Shown piece after piece: positions 8,524 through 18,181 of a DNA stretch of 64,000 bases. Within the stretch, counting starts at the first letter, position 1, and every line of letters begins with the position of its first letter. Made by a program: the position numbers and the translations under genes. The stretch comes from an uncultured Alphaproteobacteria bacterium (GTDB lineage Bacteria > Pseudomonadota > Alphaproteobacteria > Caulobacterales > Caulobacteraceae): the NCBI GenBank assembly GCA_903860975.1, contig CAIOSI010000017.1, forward strand, positions 124,001-188,000, given 5' to 3'. The notes below the pieces were generated by a model that was not told where the DNA came from, did not search any database, and saw nothing but the letters and a program-made list of their open reading frames with translations.

Positions 8524-9453
8524 ATGAAAACGCGCCGGTTGGGAACGTCGGGATTGAAGGTCAGCGAGGTTGGGTTGGGCTGCAACAACTTCGGCATGCG
8601 CAGTGACCAGAGGGAGACCCAATCTGTTGTGGATGCTGCGCTCGACGTTGGGATTACTTTCTTTGATACAGCCGATATCTATGGCGGAACGAAATCAGAA
8701 GCATTCCTCGGCAAAGCGCTCGGCAAGCGCCGCCAGGACATAGTGCTGGCGACCAAGTTCGGCATGCGCATCGACGAAGACCAGCGTCGTTCGGGCGGTT
8801 CACGTCGCTGGATCATGCGTGCGGTTGAGGACAGTTTGACGCGCCTGGGGACGGACTACATCGATCTCTATCAGTTTCACCGTCCCGATCCGGACACGCC
8901 GATCGACGAGACCCTGCGAGCGCTGGACGATCTCGTGACGCAGGGCAAGGTTCGCTATATCGGCAATTCCAACTTCGCAGGCTGGCAGATTGCTAATGCG
9001 GATTGGACGGCAGCTGGCGCGAGCCGATTTGTATCTGCGCAGAACCTCTATTCGCTGCTGGAACGGAAGGTGGAGTTCGAAGTCCTGCCCGCATGCGAGC
9101 AGTTCGGCCTGGGTTTCCTGCCGTTCTTCCCTCTGGCCTCAGGTCTTCTAAGCGGCAAGTATCGTCGTGGCGAAAAGCCGCCGGAGGGCACGCGCCTAGC
9201 GGCCTGGGGTTCGCGCGGCGCGTCTGTTCTGAACGACAGGAATTTCGACAAGGTCGAGGCCCTAACCGTATGGGCCGAAGCGCGCGGCCACACGATCCTG
9301 GAACTGGCCTTCGCCTGGCTCTTGGGGCATCCGGTGGTCTCATCGGTGATCGCAGGGGCAACCACACCCGAACAGGTCAAGGCCAATGCCGCAACGGCCG
9401 CCTGGTCGCTGACGACCGAAGAGGTCGAAGCGGTCAGCGCCCTGAATGCGTGA
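8524..9453 (+). CDS. Aldo/keto reductase
   Basis: 309-residue cytoplasmic NADPH-dependent oxidoreductase of the aldo/keto reductase superfamily. The catalytic tetrad is visible: Asp and Tyr in FFDTADIYGG (about 45-55), Lys in LATKFGMR (about 79) and His in LYQFHRPDPDTP (about 120). The C-terminal cofactor-binding segment (VSSVIAGATTPEQVKANA) is also typical. Start ATG 8524 follows AGGGAT. It precedes the CoA transferase by 48 bases and may be co-transcribed with it; the substrate cannot be read from the sequence. Confidence 0.9.
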   Translation: MKTRRLGTSGLKVSEVGLGCNNFGMRSDQRETQSVVDAALDVGITFFDTADIYGGTKSEAFLGKALGKRRQDIVLATKFGMRIDEDQRRSGGSRRWIMRAVEDSLTRLGTDYIDLYQFHRPDPDTPIDETLRALDDLVTQGKVRYIGNSNFAGWQIANADWTAAGASRFVSAQNLYSLLERKVEFEVLPACEQFGLGFLPFFPLASGLLSGKYRRGEKPPEGTRLAAWGSRGASVLNDRNFDKVEALTVWAEARGHTILELAFAWLLGHPVVSSVIAGATTPEQVKANAATAAWSLTTEEVEAVSALNA

Positions 9454-9501
9454 GAAACCAATCCGTGTCGTTATCTCCGTGTCCGCGAACGGAAGGCTAG
9501 T

Positions 9502-10725
9502 ATGTACGACCTCCTGAAAGGCCTTCGTGTGGTCGAGGGCTCGGCCTTTGTGGCCGCGCCGACCTGTGGACTTTATTTGGCGCAGATGGGGGCCGAAGTG
9601 ATCCGCTTCGATAGCATCGGCGGGGGCCCGGATTTCCGCCGCTGGCCGCTCGCTGAGAACGGATCGAGCCTCTATTGGGAGGGGTTGAACAAGGGCAAGA
9701 AGTCGATCGCGCTCAACCTGTCATCGCCTGCGGGACGAGAGATCGCCCAGCGCCTGGCGACGGCTCCGGGCAAGGATGCCGGGCTCTTCGTAACCAATTT
9801 CCCGGTCGACGGTTTCTTGTCCTACGAGACGCTAAAAAAGCGGCGTGACGATCTGGTTTGCGTGCGCGTGATGGGATGGGCCGACGGCGCTCAGGGCATG
9901 GACTACACCATCAATGCCGCCCTTGGCCTTCCGCTAATGACCGGGCCTGCGGATGATGGGAGGCCCGTGAACCACGTGCTGGCCGCGTGGGACCTGCTCA
10001 CCGGCGCCTATTGTGCCTTCGGCGTGGTCTCGGCGTTGCTGGCGAGGGTTCGCACCGGCCAGGGGCGCGAGGTTCGGGTCCCGCTTTCTGACGTCGGTGC
10101 GGCGACCATGGCCAACCTCGGGTTCACCGCAGAGGCGATGCTCGCCGGCCATCAACGCCCGCGGATGGGCAACGACATATTCGGCGCCTTTGGCCGCGAT
10201 TTCGTGACCCGCGACGGTCAAACCCTGATGTTGCTTGCGATCACGCCAAAGCAGTGGTCGAAGGCCCTGGAGGCGCTGGATCTGGCAAGCGCAGTGGCGG
10301 CGCTGGAGGCGGACCTCGGCGTCACATTTGCCGCAGACGAAGGTCTGAGATTCACCCACAGAGACCGTCTCTATCCGCTGTTTGAGCGCGCCTTCGCCCA
10401 GCGCAGCGCTGCCGAATTGACGCCGGCCTTCGACGCAGGCGGCGTTACCTGGGGCGCCTATCAGCCCTTGGAGGCGGCGTTGAATGATCGACGTCTTTAT
10501 AAAGACAATCCTGCCTTCCAGACCGTCCGACATCCCAGCGGCCTGTCCTATCCGACGCCAGGCGCCATGGCGTCGATCCCGCAGGATCGGCGTGGCGACG
10601 TTCAGCCGGCGCCGCGCCTGGGTCAACACACCGACGAAGTCCTGGCCGAAGTCCTGGACCTGAGCGCCCAGGAAATCGGACGTTTGCACGATGCAGGCAC
10701 CGTTGCGGGAGCAGATGGGCGATGA
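9502..10725 (+). CDS. CaiB/BaiF family (family III) CoA transferase
   Basis: 407-residue enzyme expected to move CoA between carboxylic acids. The N-terminal GLRVVEGSAFVAAPTCGLYL and the stretch GLNKGKKSIALNLSSPAGRE are family hallmarks; the conserved Asp nucleophile is probably the one in QGMDYTINAALG (near 135). The insertion domain and C-terminal tail are present and no lesion is seen. Its stop overlaps the start of the next gene as ATGA (10722-10725). Alongside acyl-CoA dehydrogenase, carboxylase and hydratase genes it probably activates an organic acid of the same pathway. Confidence 0.9.
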   Translation: MYDLLKGLRVVEGSAFVAAPTCGLYLAQMGAEVIRFDSIGGGPDFRRWPLAENGSSLYWEGLNKGKKSIALNLSSPAGREIAQRLATAPGKDAGLFVTNFPVDGFLSYETLKKRRDDLVCVRVMGWADGAQGMDYTINAALGLPLMTGPADDGRPVNHVLAAWDLLTGAYCAFGVVSALLARVRTGQGREVRVPLSDVGAATMANLGFTAEAMLAGHQRPRMGNDIFGAFGRDFVTRDGQTLMLLAITPKQWSKALEALDLASAVAALEADLGVTFAADEGLRFTHRDRLYPLFERAFAQRSAAELTPAFDAGGVTWGAYQPLEAALNDRRLYKDNPAFQTVRHPSGLSYPTPGAMASIPQDRRGDVQPAPRLGQHTDEVLAEVLDLSAQEIGRLHDAGTVAGADGR

Positions 10726-11702
10726 GACCCCACGCCCTGATTGCAATGATAATGGCCCTGCTGATGGGTGGGCTCGCCGCGGCAGCCGATTACCACGCGC
10801 CACGAAACGCTCTGGGCCAGCCTGACTTGGGCGGCGTTTGGAATACCCATTTCATCCTGCCGATGGAGGCGCGGCCCGACATGCCAAGCCTCACCCTGCC
10901 AGAACCCGAGGCGGCGGCCTTCGCCCGTAAGCTGAACGACGAGGTCGGGCAGCTGGCGATCTTCGCCCAGGACCCAGAGGTGGCAGATATTCGCACCGAC
11001 CCTAGCCGCTCGGACCTTGCGATCGTCCGCGGCCAGCGGCGGACGCGCCAAGTCGTGCTGCCGGCGGATGGCAGGCTGCCGCTCACCCGAGGCGCACGCG
11101 GCCAGCTCAACTTCATTGAACTCGCTTTTCGGACTCAGACCGAGCCGCCGTTGTCGACGGATGGACCTGAGGTGAGGCCGAATTGGGAACGCTGCGTCGT
11201 GGGTTGGGGCCAGCCGCCGATCGCCGTCACAGGCGATCTCAATCCGCGGCAGATCCTTCAGACCCGCGATGCGGTGGTCGTTTTCACAGAGTATGGACCA
11301 GATCTGCGCATCATCCCCTTCACCGACAAGCATGGCCCACTTCTTCAGGCCTCCGCGCTAGGCGACGCCATCGCGCATTGGGAAGGTGATAGCCTGGTGA
11401 TCGAGACGATCGGCTTGCCCGCGAGGGATGCGATCCGTCCGTTTCCCATCTTCTTTGTCCCGTCCAGCGCAAAGGTCATTGAACGCTACACGCGGGTCTC
11501 GCCGACGGAGCTCCTCTACCAGTATACGGTAGTAGATCCGTCGATCTACACCGCGCCATGGCTCGCGGAATATTCCCTCTTCCGGACTCCTAGAGCGCTG
11601 TTCGAATTCGCCTGCCATGAGGGCAACTATTCGCTGCCCAATATTTTGGCCGGCGCTCGAGCACAGGAGCGGCTGGCCGGCCTCGCGAAAGCCGACCGCT
11701 GA
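10722..11702 (+). CDS. Exported protein of the GQPDLGGVW type, function unknown
   Basis: 326 residues with a clear signal peptide (MIMALLMGGLAAAADYHAPR, cleavage probably after AAA near residue 21). The mature N terminus carries the GQPDLGGVW motif found in exported proteins of unknown role that often sit in catabolic clusters of Caulobacterales and Sphingomonadales (recalled, not checked). Later segments are beta-rich (VVVFTEYGPDLRIIPFTD; ERYTRVSPTELLYQYTVVDP). Translation is coupled to the CoA transferase by an ATGA overlap, so an accessory role in the same pathway is likely, but no reaction can be named. Confidence 0.75.
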   Translation: MRPHALIAMIMALLMGGLAAAADYHAPRNALGQPDLGGVWNTHFILPMEARPDMPSLTLPEPEAAAFARKLNDEVGQLAIFAQDPEVADIRTDPSRSDLAIVRGQRRTRQVVLPADGRLPLTRGARGQLNFIELAFRTQTEPPLSTDGPEVRPNWERCVVGWGQPPIAVTGDLNPRQILQTRDAVVVFTEYGPDLRIIPFTDKHGPLLQASALGDAIAHWEGDSLVIETIGLPARDAIRPFPIFFVPSSAKVIERYTRVSPTELLYQYTVVDPSIYTAPWLAEYSLFRTPRALFEFACHEGNYSLPNILAGARAQERLAGLAKADR

Positions 11703-11889
11703 GCGGACTGGGTGTCCGCCGCAAGCCGGTGTCGCGGCTCAGAGAGCTCACCTCAAGGTTTCTGCGCCAAACCACGCAAATCGGCACAAACAAAGACCAC
11801 TGACCCCACAGCCAATCGCGCCGGCGACGGGAGAGTATGGCTGGGTTCGGCTCGCAAATCACCGGATCAACCGGCTGCCCGGCGCGCCT

Positions 11890-13770
11890 TTATTTTGCGA
11901 TCAGCCTCACAAGCATTGCACCTTCGCTCACCTGGGCACCAAGCCCGACAGACACAGTCTCCACTGTCCCTTCGAAGGGCGCGGTGAGGACGTGTTCCAT
12001 CTTCATGGCTTCAAGCGTCAGGATCATTTGGCCCTTGGTCACGGTGTCGCCCGCCTTCACCGACAGGCCGGCCACCTTACCGGGCATGGGCGATCGGATC
12101 TGGCCGTCCTGCGCGGTGCCGAGGTCTTCCGAAGACGGTGGCTTATTGGAGAAGACGAAAGCCTCGCCAGCCTCGAAAACAACGATCTCGTCATCGTCGG
12201 TGAGCAGGACCGAACGCGGCGCGCCTGACGCAATGGCCCGAGCGATCACCGGTTTGCCCGCCAGGAAGAGGCGCACGCTGGAGTCGGGTGGGCTGTTCAG
12301 GCGGAAGCCCGTGAGGTCCCGCCAGGGCGAAGGCTCAGGCGTCTGGGTCTCGTCCACGACCATCGCCGCCCCAGCCGCGGCCGACAGCGCAGCCGGCGAT
12401 GGCTCGGGATGGGCGGTAAGTTCGGCGAGGTTGCGCTCTATGAACCCGGTGTCGAAATCCCCAGCGATGAAATTTGGTGCCTCCAGACACCGGGCCAGAA
12501 ACCCGGCATTGGTCTTCACGGGCCAGACCTCGACGTCGTCACAAGCCTCCGCCAATTCAGCCAAGGCCAGTTCACGGGTCTCAGCGTGGGCGATCAGCTT
12601 GGCGATCATCGGGTCATAAAAGGGCGTCACCTGGCCGCCCTCTTCGACGCCGGTATCGGCGCGAACGGTGGGGGGCAGTTCGAAGTGCTCCAGCCTGCCC
12701 GTGGAAGGCAGGAAGCCGCTCGACGGGCTCTCAGCATAAAGCCGAGCTTCCACAGCGTGCCCGGTCAGCCCGATATCCTTCTGCTTCAATGGTAAAGGCT
12801 CGCCCGCAGCGATTCGCAGCTGCCATTCGACGAGGTCCAGGCCTGTGACCATTTCGGTGACGGGGTGTTCGACCTGCAGCCTTGTATTCATCTCCATGAA
12901 CCAGATGCGGTCGGGGCGCAGACCCTGGCTCGCGTCGGCAATGAATTCAACGGTTCCGGCGCCGATGTAGTTCACAGCCTTGGCAGCCTTGACCGCAGCC
13001 TCAGTAATCGCCTTTCGGGTCGCCTCGTCGATGCCCGGAGCTGGCGCTTCTTCGATCACCTTTTGGTGGCGGCGTTGCAAAGAGCAGTCGCGTTCAAAGA
13101 GGTGGACGACGTCTCCTTGAGAGTCGCCGAACACCTGCACCTCGATGTGGCGGGGGCGGGTGACATAGGTCTCTAAAAGCACGCGGTCGTCGCCGAAGGA
13201 GGACCGCGCCTCTCGCCGGCAGGCGCCCAGCGCGGCTTCGAAATCGGCGGCTGCGTCCACACGGCGCATACCTTTGCCGCCGCCGCCGGCTACGGCCTTG
13301 ATCAGCACTGGAAAGCCAATGCGAGCGGCCTCCTTGGCCAGGGTCATGTCCGCCTGGTCGGCGCCCAGGTAGCCGGGCGTTACAGGCACCCCGGCTTTCT
13401 GCATAAGGGCCTTGGCTGCGTCCTTTAGGCCCATCGCGCGGATAGCTGAGCTGGGTGGGCCGACCCAAATGAGGCCAGCCGCAAGGACCGCCTCGGCAAA
13501 GTCGGCATTTTCTGAGAGGAAGCCGTAGCCAGGGTGGATCGCCTCAGCGCCCGTAGCCTTGGCTGCGGCGATGATCTTCTCAGGGACAAGGTAGCTCTCG
13601 CGCGCTGCCGCGGGCCCGATTGGCACGGCCAGGTCTGCGTCGGATACGTAAGCGGCGCCGGCGTCGGCCTCGGAATAGACCGCGACGGTCTGCAGGCCTA
13701 AGCGGCGCGCTGTTGCGAACACCCTGCGGGCGATCTCGCCGCGATTGGCGACCAGGACGGATCTAAACAT
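11890..13770 (-). CDS. Acyl-CoA carboxylase alpha subunit (biotin carboxylase plus biotin carrier)
   Basis: 626 residues. Biotin carboxylase N domain (starts FRSVLVANRGEIARRVFATA, about 1-110), ATP-grasp domain (about 115-320, with VAGGGGKGMRRV and FMEMNTRLQVEHPVTE), biotin carboxylase C domain (about 335-440), linker, and a C-terminal biotinyl domain with LEAMKMEHVL, where Lys near 590 carries biotin. It supplies carboxybiotin to the beta subunit encoded at 14711-16303. The architecture fits methylcrotonyl-, geranyl- or propionyl-type carboxylases; the neighbouring beta subunit favours methylcrotonyl or geranyl. Last gene of the operon, 15 bases after the DUF3667 gene. Confidence 0.92.
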   Translation of the reverse strand: MFRSVLVANRGEIARRVFATARRLGLQTVAVYSEADAGAAYVSDADLAVPIGPAAARESYLVPEKIIAAAKATGAEAIHPGYGFLSENADFAEAVLAAGLIWVGPPSSAIRAMGLKDAAKALMQKAGVPVTPGYLGADQADMTLAKEAARIGFPVLIKAVAGGGGKGMRRVDAAADFEAALGACRREARSSFGDDRVLLETYVTRPRHIEVQVFGDSQGDVVHLFERDCSLQRRHQKVIEEAPAPGIDEATRKAITEAAVKAAKAVNYIGAGTVEFIADASQGLRPDRIWFMEMNTRLQVEHPVTEMVTGLDLVEWQLRIAAGEPLPLKQKDIGLTGHAVEARLYAESPSSGFLPSTGRLEHFELPPTVRADTGVEEGGQVTPFYDPMIAKLIAHAETRELALAELAEACDDVEVWPVKTNAGFLARCLEAPNFIAGDFDTGFIERNLAELTAHPEPSPAALSAAAGAAMVVDETQTPEPSPWRDLTGFRLNSPPDSSVRLFLAGKPVIARAIASGAPRSVLLTDDDEIVVFEAGEAFVFSNKPPSSEDLGTAQDGQIRSPMPGKVAGLSVKAGDTVTKGQMILTLEAMKMEHVLTAPFEGTVETVSVGLGAQVSEGAMLVRLIAK

Positions 13771-13785
13771 CTGTCTTCAGCGTCC

Positions 13786-14703
13786 TCAGTGCACCGTGGC
13801 GAGGCCGACCAAAACCAGACCGCTGATTAGAATCGAAAACGCGATGGTCGAGCCGACGAACAACAGGAACATGCGGATCAATGTTCCGATCGTGCTTATC
13901 CGGTAAGCGCTGCGCATATGCACGAATAGGTGGATGGGCGACAGCCACAACAGAGTCCCGCTCCAGGGGGCTTCTAATCCGAGCAGGAAAACCGAGGTCA
14001 GAAGTAGCCCCAAGAAAGATAAAGCGTGCATTGAAAATATTAGGTGGTCAAAAACATATATTTTCTTCTTAAAAACGAATAGAACGCTCAGTAGAAGGGC
14101 TGATATGGGCAGCATCAATATAGCGAATTTTTGCCCCCAATCCGCCAATGACGCGAAGAAAGCGTCTCGGTGACGGAAAGAATAGAGAATTCGTTCTTTA
14201 AGCCAGGCCGAGGTCTTGGTGCCGCCAAAATGGACGTCCACCTTTTGCAGCATCTCTGGTGTCAGAATTTTTGACGCACCGGGCTGCGCAGCCGCGTCGA
14301 AATTCAGGTTGGGCTTGTTCCTCGAGACTTCCAAGGACCCTGAAAAAAACACCATCAGCAAGACGATAAGGAAGATCCGGAACGGAGGCACCTGTACGGC
14401 GCGGTGGCCATCGAGGTAGTCCCGTGTCAGTTTTCCGGGCCGCAGAATGAGACGCGGCAGGGTCTGCCAGATCCGCCCGTCCAGGTCGAAGAGGCCCTCG
14501 ATGGCCTCCCAGACCAGCCGCCAGATCGAGCGATGATAGTCCTGGCCCCGCTGGCCGCAGGTGTAACACCAGGCTCCAGCAAGGGTGGTCTTGCAGTTGG
14601 GGCAGGGCGTGCCGATCGGCAGGCTCTGCTTTGCCGCGCGGTTGGCCTCAGTGGCGACCGTTTCTGCTGTGACGGACTCAAGAAGGTGGTCGCCTGTCGA
14701 CAT
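13786..14703 (-). CDS. DUF3667 zinc-ribbon membrane protein
   Basis: 305 residues. The N-terminal zinc ribbon has four cysteines (C34, C37, C46, C49 in CPNCKTTLAGAWCYTCGQ). Then comes the DUF3667 signature with FDLDGRIWQTLPRLILRPGK (about 70-90) and DGHRAVQVPPFRIFLIVL, and four to five membrane segments (about 110-128, 190-210, 220-240, 265-285, 290-304). Function unknown. It lies between the beta and alpha subunits of an acyl-CoA carboxylase, with gaps of 7 and 15 bases, so it is surely co-transcribed. DNA around 14030-14180 is markedly AT-rich (Lys/Phe-rich segment) compared with its neighbours. Confidence 0.85.
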   Translation of the reverse strand: MSTGDHLLESVTAETVATEANRAAKQSLPIGTPCPNCKTTLAGAWCYTCGQRGQDYHRSIWRLVWEAIEGLFDLDGRIWQTLPRLILRPGKLTRDYLDGHRAVQVPPFRIFLIVLLMVFFSGSLEVSRNKPNLNFDAAAQPGASKILTPEMLQKVDVHFGGTKTSAWLKERILYSFRHRDAFFASLADWGQKFAILMLPISALLLSVLFVFKKKIYVFDHLIFSMHALSFLGLLLTSVFLLGLEAPWSGTLLWLSPIHLFVHMRSAYRISTIGTLIRMFLLFVGSTIAFSILISGLVLVGLATVH

Positions 14704-14710
14704 AGTCAGC

Positions 14711-16303
14711 TCACATCCTGAACACGCCGAAGCGCGTTTCGGGGATCGGCGCGTTGAGCGCAGCCGAGATCGAAAGGCCTAGGACGTCACGGGTCTGGAC
14801 AGGATCGATGACGCCGTCGTCCCACAGCCTTGCGGTGGCATAATAAGGGCTACCTTCACGCTCATAGGTCTGGCGAACCGGGGCTTTGAAGGCTTCTTCC
14901 TGGGCCGGCGTCCATTTGTCGGCGTCGCGGTGAACGGTGGCCAGCACGCTGGCCGCCTGCTCGCCCCCCATCACGCTGATGCGGCTATTCGGCCAGGTCC
15001 AGAGAAAGCGAGGACTGTAGGCGCGCCCACACATGCCGTAGTTTCCAGCCCCGAACGAGCCGCCAATCAGAACGGTGAATTTCGGAACCTCGGCGCAGGC
15101 CACAGCGGTCACCAGCTTGGCACCATCCTTTGCGATGCCACCGGCTTCATATTTTCCCCCGACCATGAAGCCTGAGATGTTCTGCAGGAAGATCAGCGGA
15201 ATCTTACGCTTGCAGGCGAGTTCGATGAAATGAGCGCCCTTAAGCGCGCTTTCTGAGAATAGCACGCCGTTGTTGGCCAGGATCGCCACGGGATAACCCC
15301 AGATCCGTGCGAACCCGCAGACCAACGTCGTTCCATAGAGCGCCTTGAATTCGTCGAACGCACTATCGTCAACGATGCGGGCAATCACCTCGTGAACGTC
15401 ATAGGTCGCGCGAACGTCGGCGGGAACGATGCCGTAGAGTTCCTCGGGATCGAAGGCCGGGGGTCTGGGCTCAGCGACGTCGATGTCCACGCGCTTGGTC
15501 GTGTTCAACCGTCCCATAATGCTGCGCACGATGGAGAGCGCGTCCTCGTCGTCGCCGGCTACATGGTCGACGACGCCGGAGCGGCGGCCGTGGGTGTCGG
15601 CGCCGCCTAGCTCTTCGGCCGAGATCACCTCTCCGGTCGCAGCCTTCACCAGCGGTGGGCCGCCCAGGAAGATTGTGCCCTGTCCCCTGACGATGACCGT
15701 CTCATCGCTCATGGCTGGAACATAGGCGCCGCCCGCCGTGCACGAGCCCATGACACAGGCGATCTGGGCCAGGCCCTGAGCGCTCATTCGCGCCTGATTG
15801 AAGAAGATGCGGCCGAAATGTTCGCGGTCAGGGAAGACGTCTGCCTGATAGGGCAGGTTCGCCCCGCCGCTATCGACCAGGTAGATGCTCGGCAGGCAGT
15901 TCTGTAAGGCGATTTCCTGCGCCCGCAGGTGCTTCTTGACCGTCAGCGGATAGTAGACCCCGCCCTTCACCGTGGCATCGTTGGCGATGATCATCACCTC
16001 GCGGCCCGACACCCGGCCAATGCCGGTGATCAGGCCTGCGCCCGGCGCCTCGTCGTCATAAAGACCGCAGGCTGTCAGCTGACCGACCTCAAGGAAGGGT
16101 GAGCCCGGATCGATCAGGCGCGTCACGCGATCTCGCGGCAGCAACTTGCCTCGGCTGACGTGGCGCTTGCGACTTTCCTCTGGCCCGCCCAGCGCGGCCT
16201 TGGCGACGTGTTTGCTGAGCTCCGCAGCGAGCGCCTTGTTGGCGTTGGCGTTCGTCGCGAAAGCCTTTGAGGCGGTATCGATGGCGCTCGCAAGTTTCCT
16301 CAT
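14711..16303 (-). CDS. Acyl-CoA carboxylase beta subunit (methylcrotonyl-/geranyl-CoA carboxylase type)
   Basis: 530-residue carboxyltransferase that moves CO2 from biotin to an acyl-CoA. Both crotonase-like halves are present: an N-terminal half with [20 protein letters not shown] and [20 protein letters not shown], and a C-terminal half with [20 protein letters not shown] and [20 protein letters not shown], which are hallmarks of methylcrotonyl-/geranyl-CoA carboxylase beta chains. I cannot separate the two by eye. Its start overlaps the stop of the acyl-CoA synthetase by ATGA (16300-16303). It pairs with the alpha subunit at 11890-13770. Confidence 0.92.
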   Translation of the reverse strand: MRKLASAIDTASKAFATNANANKALAAELSKHVAKAALGGPEESRKRHVSRGKLLPRDRVTRLIDPGSPFLEVGQLTACGLYDDEAPGAGLITGIGRVSGREVMIIANDATVKGGVYYPLTVKKHLRAQEIALQNCLPSIYLVDSGGANLPYQADVFPDREHFGRIFFNQARMSAQGLAQIACVMGSCTAGGAYVPAMSDETVIVRGQGTIFLGGPPLVKAATGEVISAEELGGADTHGRRSGVVDHVAGDDEDALSIVRSIMGRLNTTKRVDIDVAEPRPPAFDPEELYGIVPADVRATYDVHEVIARIVDDSAFDEFKALYGTTLVCGFARIWGYPVAILANNGVLFSESALKGAHFIELACKRKIPLIFLQNISGFMVGGKYEAGGIAKDGAKLVTAVACAEVPKFTVLIGGSFGAGNYGMCGRAYSPRFLWTWPNSRISVMGGEQAASVLATVHRDADKWTPAQEEAFKAPVRQTYEREGSPYYATARLWDDGVIDPVQTRDVLGLSISAALNAPIPETRFGVFRM

Positions 16304-17991
16304 GCGGTCTTTTCCAGCACGAGGCCCAATTGCGCAATCATTGCCTCTCGCATGGCGAATTTTTGCACCTTACCCGTCACGGTTGTGGGAAAATCTTCCA
16401 CGAAACAGACGTATCGTGGAATCTTGTAGTGTGCGATCTGCCCGCGGCAGAAATCGCGTACCGTCTCGGAGGTAAGCGACTCTCCGGATTTCAGCACGAT
16501 CCAGGCGCAGAGCTCCTCGCCATACTTGTTATCCGGCACCCCGATCACCTGGACGTCCTGTATGGCCGGGTGGCCGAAGAGATATTCCTCGATCTCCCGA
16601 GGATAGATGTTTTCGCCACCGCGGATGACCATGTCCTTGATTCGGCCGACGATGTTGCCGTAGCCCTCGTCATCGAGGGTCGCGAGGTCGCCTGTGTGCA
16701 TCCAGCCGTTGGCATCGAGCGCCTCGGCCGTCCGTTCCGGATCGCCCCAGTAACCTAACATCACCGAGTACCCGCGGGTGCAGAGTTCTCCAGTGGTGCC
16801 GCGGGGGATGATGCAGCCAGCCTCATCAATGATCTTCACTTCCACATGAGGATGGATGCGGCCGACCGTGGTCACGCGCCGTTCAAGAGAGTCTTGCGCG
16901 CAAGTTTGGAAACTTACGGGGGAGGTCTCGGTCATCCCGTAGCCGATCGTAACGTCCGGCATGTGCATCTTCGAAATCACCTGCCGCATGACTTCAGTCG
17001 GGCACGGTGATCCTGCCATCATACCGGTTCGTAACGACGACAGGTCAAATTGGCTGAAGGTGTCGCAGCCCAGCATAGCGATGAACATGGTGGGCACGCC
17101 GTAGAGCGCGCTGCAGCTTTCCGCCTCGACGGCTTCAAGCGCAGCAGCAGGGTCGAACCCTTCGCTTGGATAGACCATCGTCGCGGCGTGGGTGACGCAG
17201 GCGAGGTTGCCGATCACCATCCCGAAGCAATGGTAGAGCGGCACGGGAATGCAGACCCGATCGCCCGGGGTAAAGGTCATCGCCTCGCCGGTGAAATAGC
17301 CGTTGTTGAGGATATTGTGGTGGCTGAGGGTGGCACCCTTTGGGAAGCCGGTGGTGCCACTGGTGAACTGGATATTGATCGGATCGTCGAATTGCAGGGT
17401 CGGCCCGATCTCCGCCAGGCGCTGGACATCGGCGGGCGTGCCGGCACCCAGCGCCTGGTGGAAGGCAATGCAGCCTGCATGCTCAACCTCGCCCAGTGTG
17501 ACGACCAATCGAAGCTCCGGCAGGCGTTTTGAGTGCAATTCACCAGGCCGTGCGGCCGATAGCTCCGGCGCAAGGTCCCTCAGCATGGCGAGGTAGGCGC
17601 TGGTCTTGTGGGCGATGGCCGTGACAACCGCCTTACACCCGACCTTGTTCAGTGCGTACTCGACCTCGCTCAGACGATAGGCCGGATTGATATTGACCAA
17701 AATCAGGCCGGCCTTGGCAGTGGCGAACTGGGTGAGCACCCACTCGGCGCAATTCGGGGCCCAGATGCCTATCCGGTCGCCGGGCTCCAAACCCAGCGCC
17801 AGCAGTCCGGCGGCCAGCGCATCGACGCGCACCTTCAGCTCCGCATAGGTCCAGCGGATCCTCTGATGTCGCGATATCAGTGCTGGCACATCTGGATGGG
17901 CTGAGCACGTCGCTTCGAAACAGGCCCCGATAGTTTGGCCCAGAAGCGGTTGCGTACTGGTGCCGCTCACGTAGCTGAGTTTCGTCATCAC
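16300..17991 (-). CDS. AMP-binding acyl-CoA synthetase
   Basis: 563-residue adenylate-forming ligase that activates a fatty or branched acid to its CoA ester with ATP. Visible motifs: P-loop [18 protein letters not shown] (about 200-217), the [14 protein letters not shown] adenylation motif, the hinge region [15 protein letters not shown] and [20 protein letters not shown], and the C-terminal catalytic Lys in [13 protein letters not shown]. It resembles the medium-chain/ACSF2-like synthetases often seen beside methylcrotonyl-CoA carboxylase genes (family knowledge, not checked). First gene of the minus-strand operon, diverging from the acyl-CoA dehydrogenase. Confidence 0.92.
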   Translation of the reverse strand: MMTKLSYVSGTSTQPLLGQTIGACFEATCSAHPDVPALISRHQRIRWTYAELKVRVDALAAGLLALGLEPGDRIGIWAPNCAEWVLTQFATAKAGLILVNINPAYRLSEVEYALNKVGCKAVVTAIAHKTSAYLAMLRDLAPELSAARPGELHSKRLPELRLVVTLGEVEHAGCIAFHQALGAGTPADVQRLAEIGPTLQFDDPINIQFTSGTTGFPKGATLSHHNILNNGYFTGEAMTFTPGDRVCIPVPLYHCFGMVIGNLACVTHAATMVYPSEGFDPAAALEAVEAESCSALYGVPTMFIAMLGCDTFSQFDLSSLRTGMMAGSPCPTEVMRQVISKMHMPDVTIGYGMTETSPVSFQTCAQDSLERRVTTVGRIHPHVEVKIIDEAGCIIPRGTTGELCTRGYSVMLGYWGDPERTAEALDANGWMHTGDLATLDDEGYGNIVGRIKDMVIRGGENIYPREIEEYLFGHPAIQDVQVIGVPDNKYGEELCAWIVLKSGESLTSETVRDFCRGQIAHYKIPRYVCFVEDFPTTVTGKVQKFAMREAMIAQLGLVLEKTA

Positions 17992-18026
17992 CGTCCTCCC
18001 CTATCGAACCCTATCGCCTTCCCTGT

Positions 18027-18154
18027 CTGTGTCATCCCGGTTTCGCCGCATGCAAACATTGGGATCCATTGACGCCGAAGCTGACCAACGATCTCCAGAG
18101 CAGCGTGTTCACGTCATTCGGACGAGCATCAGTGCGCTTTCTGGGATGACACTG
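18027..18154. repeat. 128-bp element with terminal inverted repeats
   Basis: CTGTGTCATCCCGG at 18027-18040 and CTGGGATGACACTG at 18141-18154 are inverted copies of each other with two mismatches (core GTGTCATCCC/GGGATGACAC is perfect). The intervening DNA, though open in the dehydrogenase frame, gives no dehydrogenase-like sequence. It looks like a small dispersed palindromic element of the kind common in alphaproteobacterial intergenic DNA. No second copy was found in this window, so its dispersal is inferred. Confidence 0.5.
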
Positions 18155-18181
18155 CTCGGGGCAGGCGCCAGAGATGCAGCC

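Noticed and set aside
9934-10803. Minus-strand open frame of 289 codons opposite the CoA transferase
   Set aside because: Antisense to a clear family III CoA transferase; Arg/Gly-rich and without protein features.
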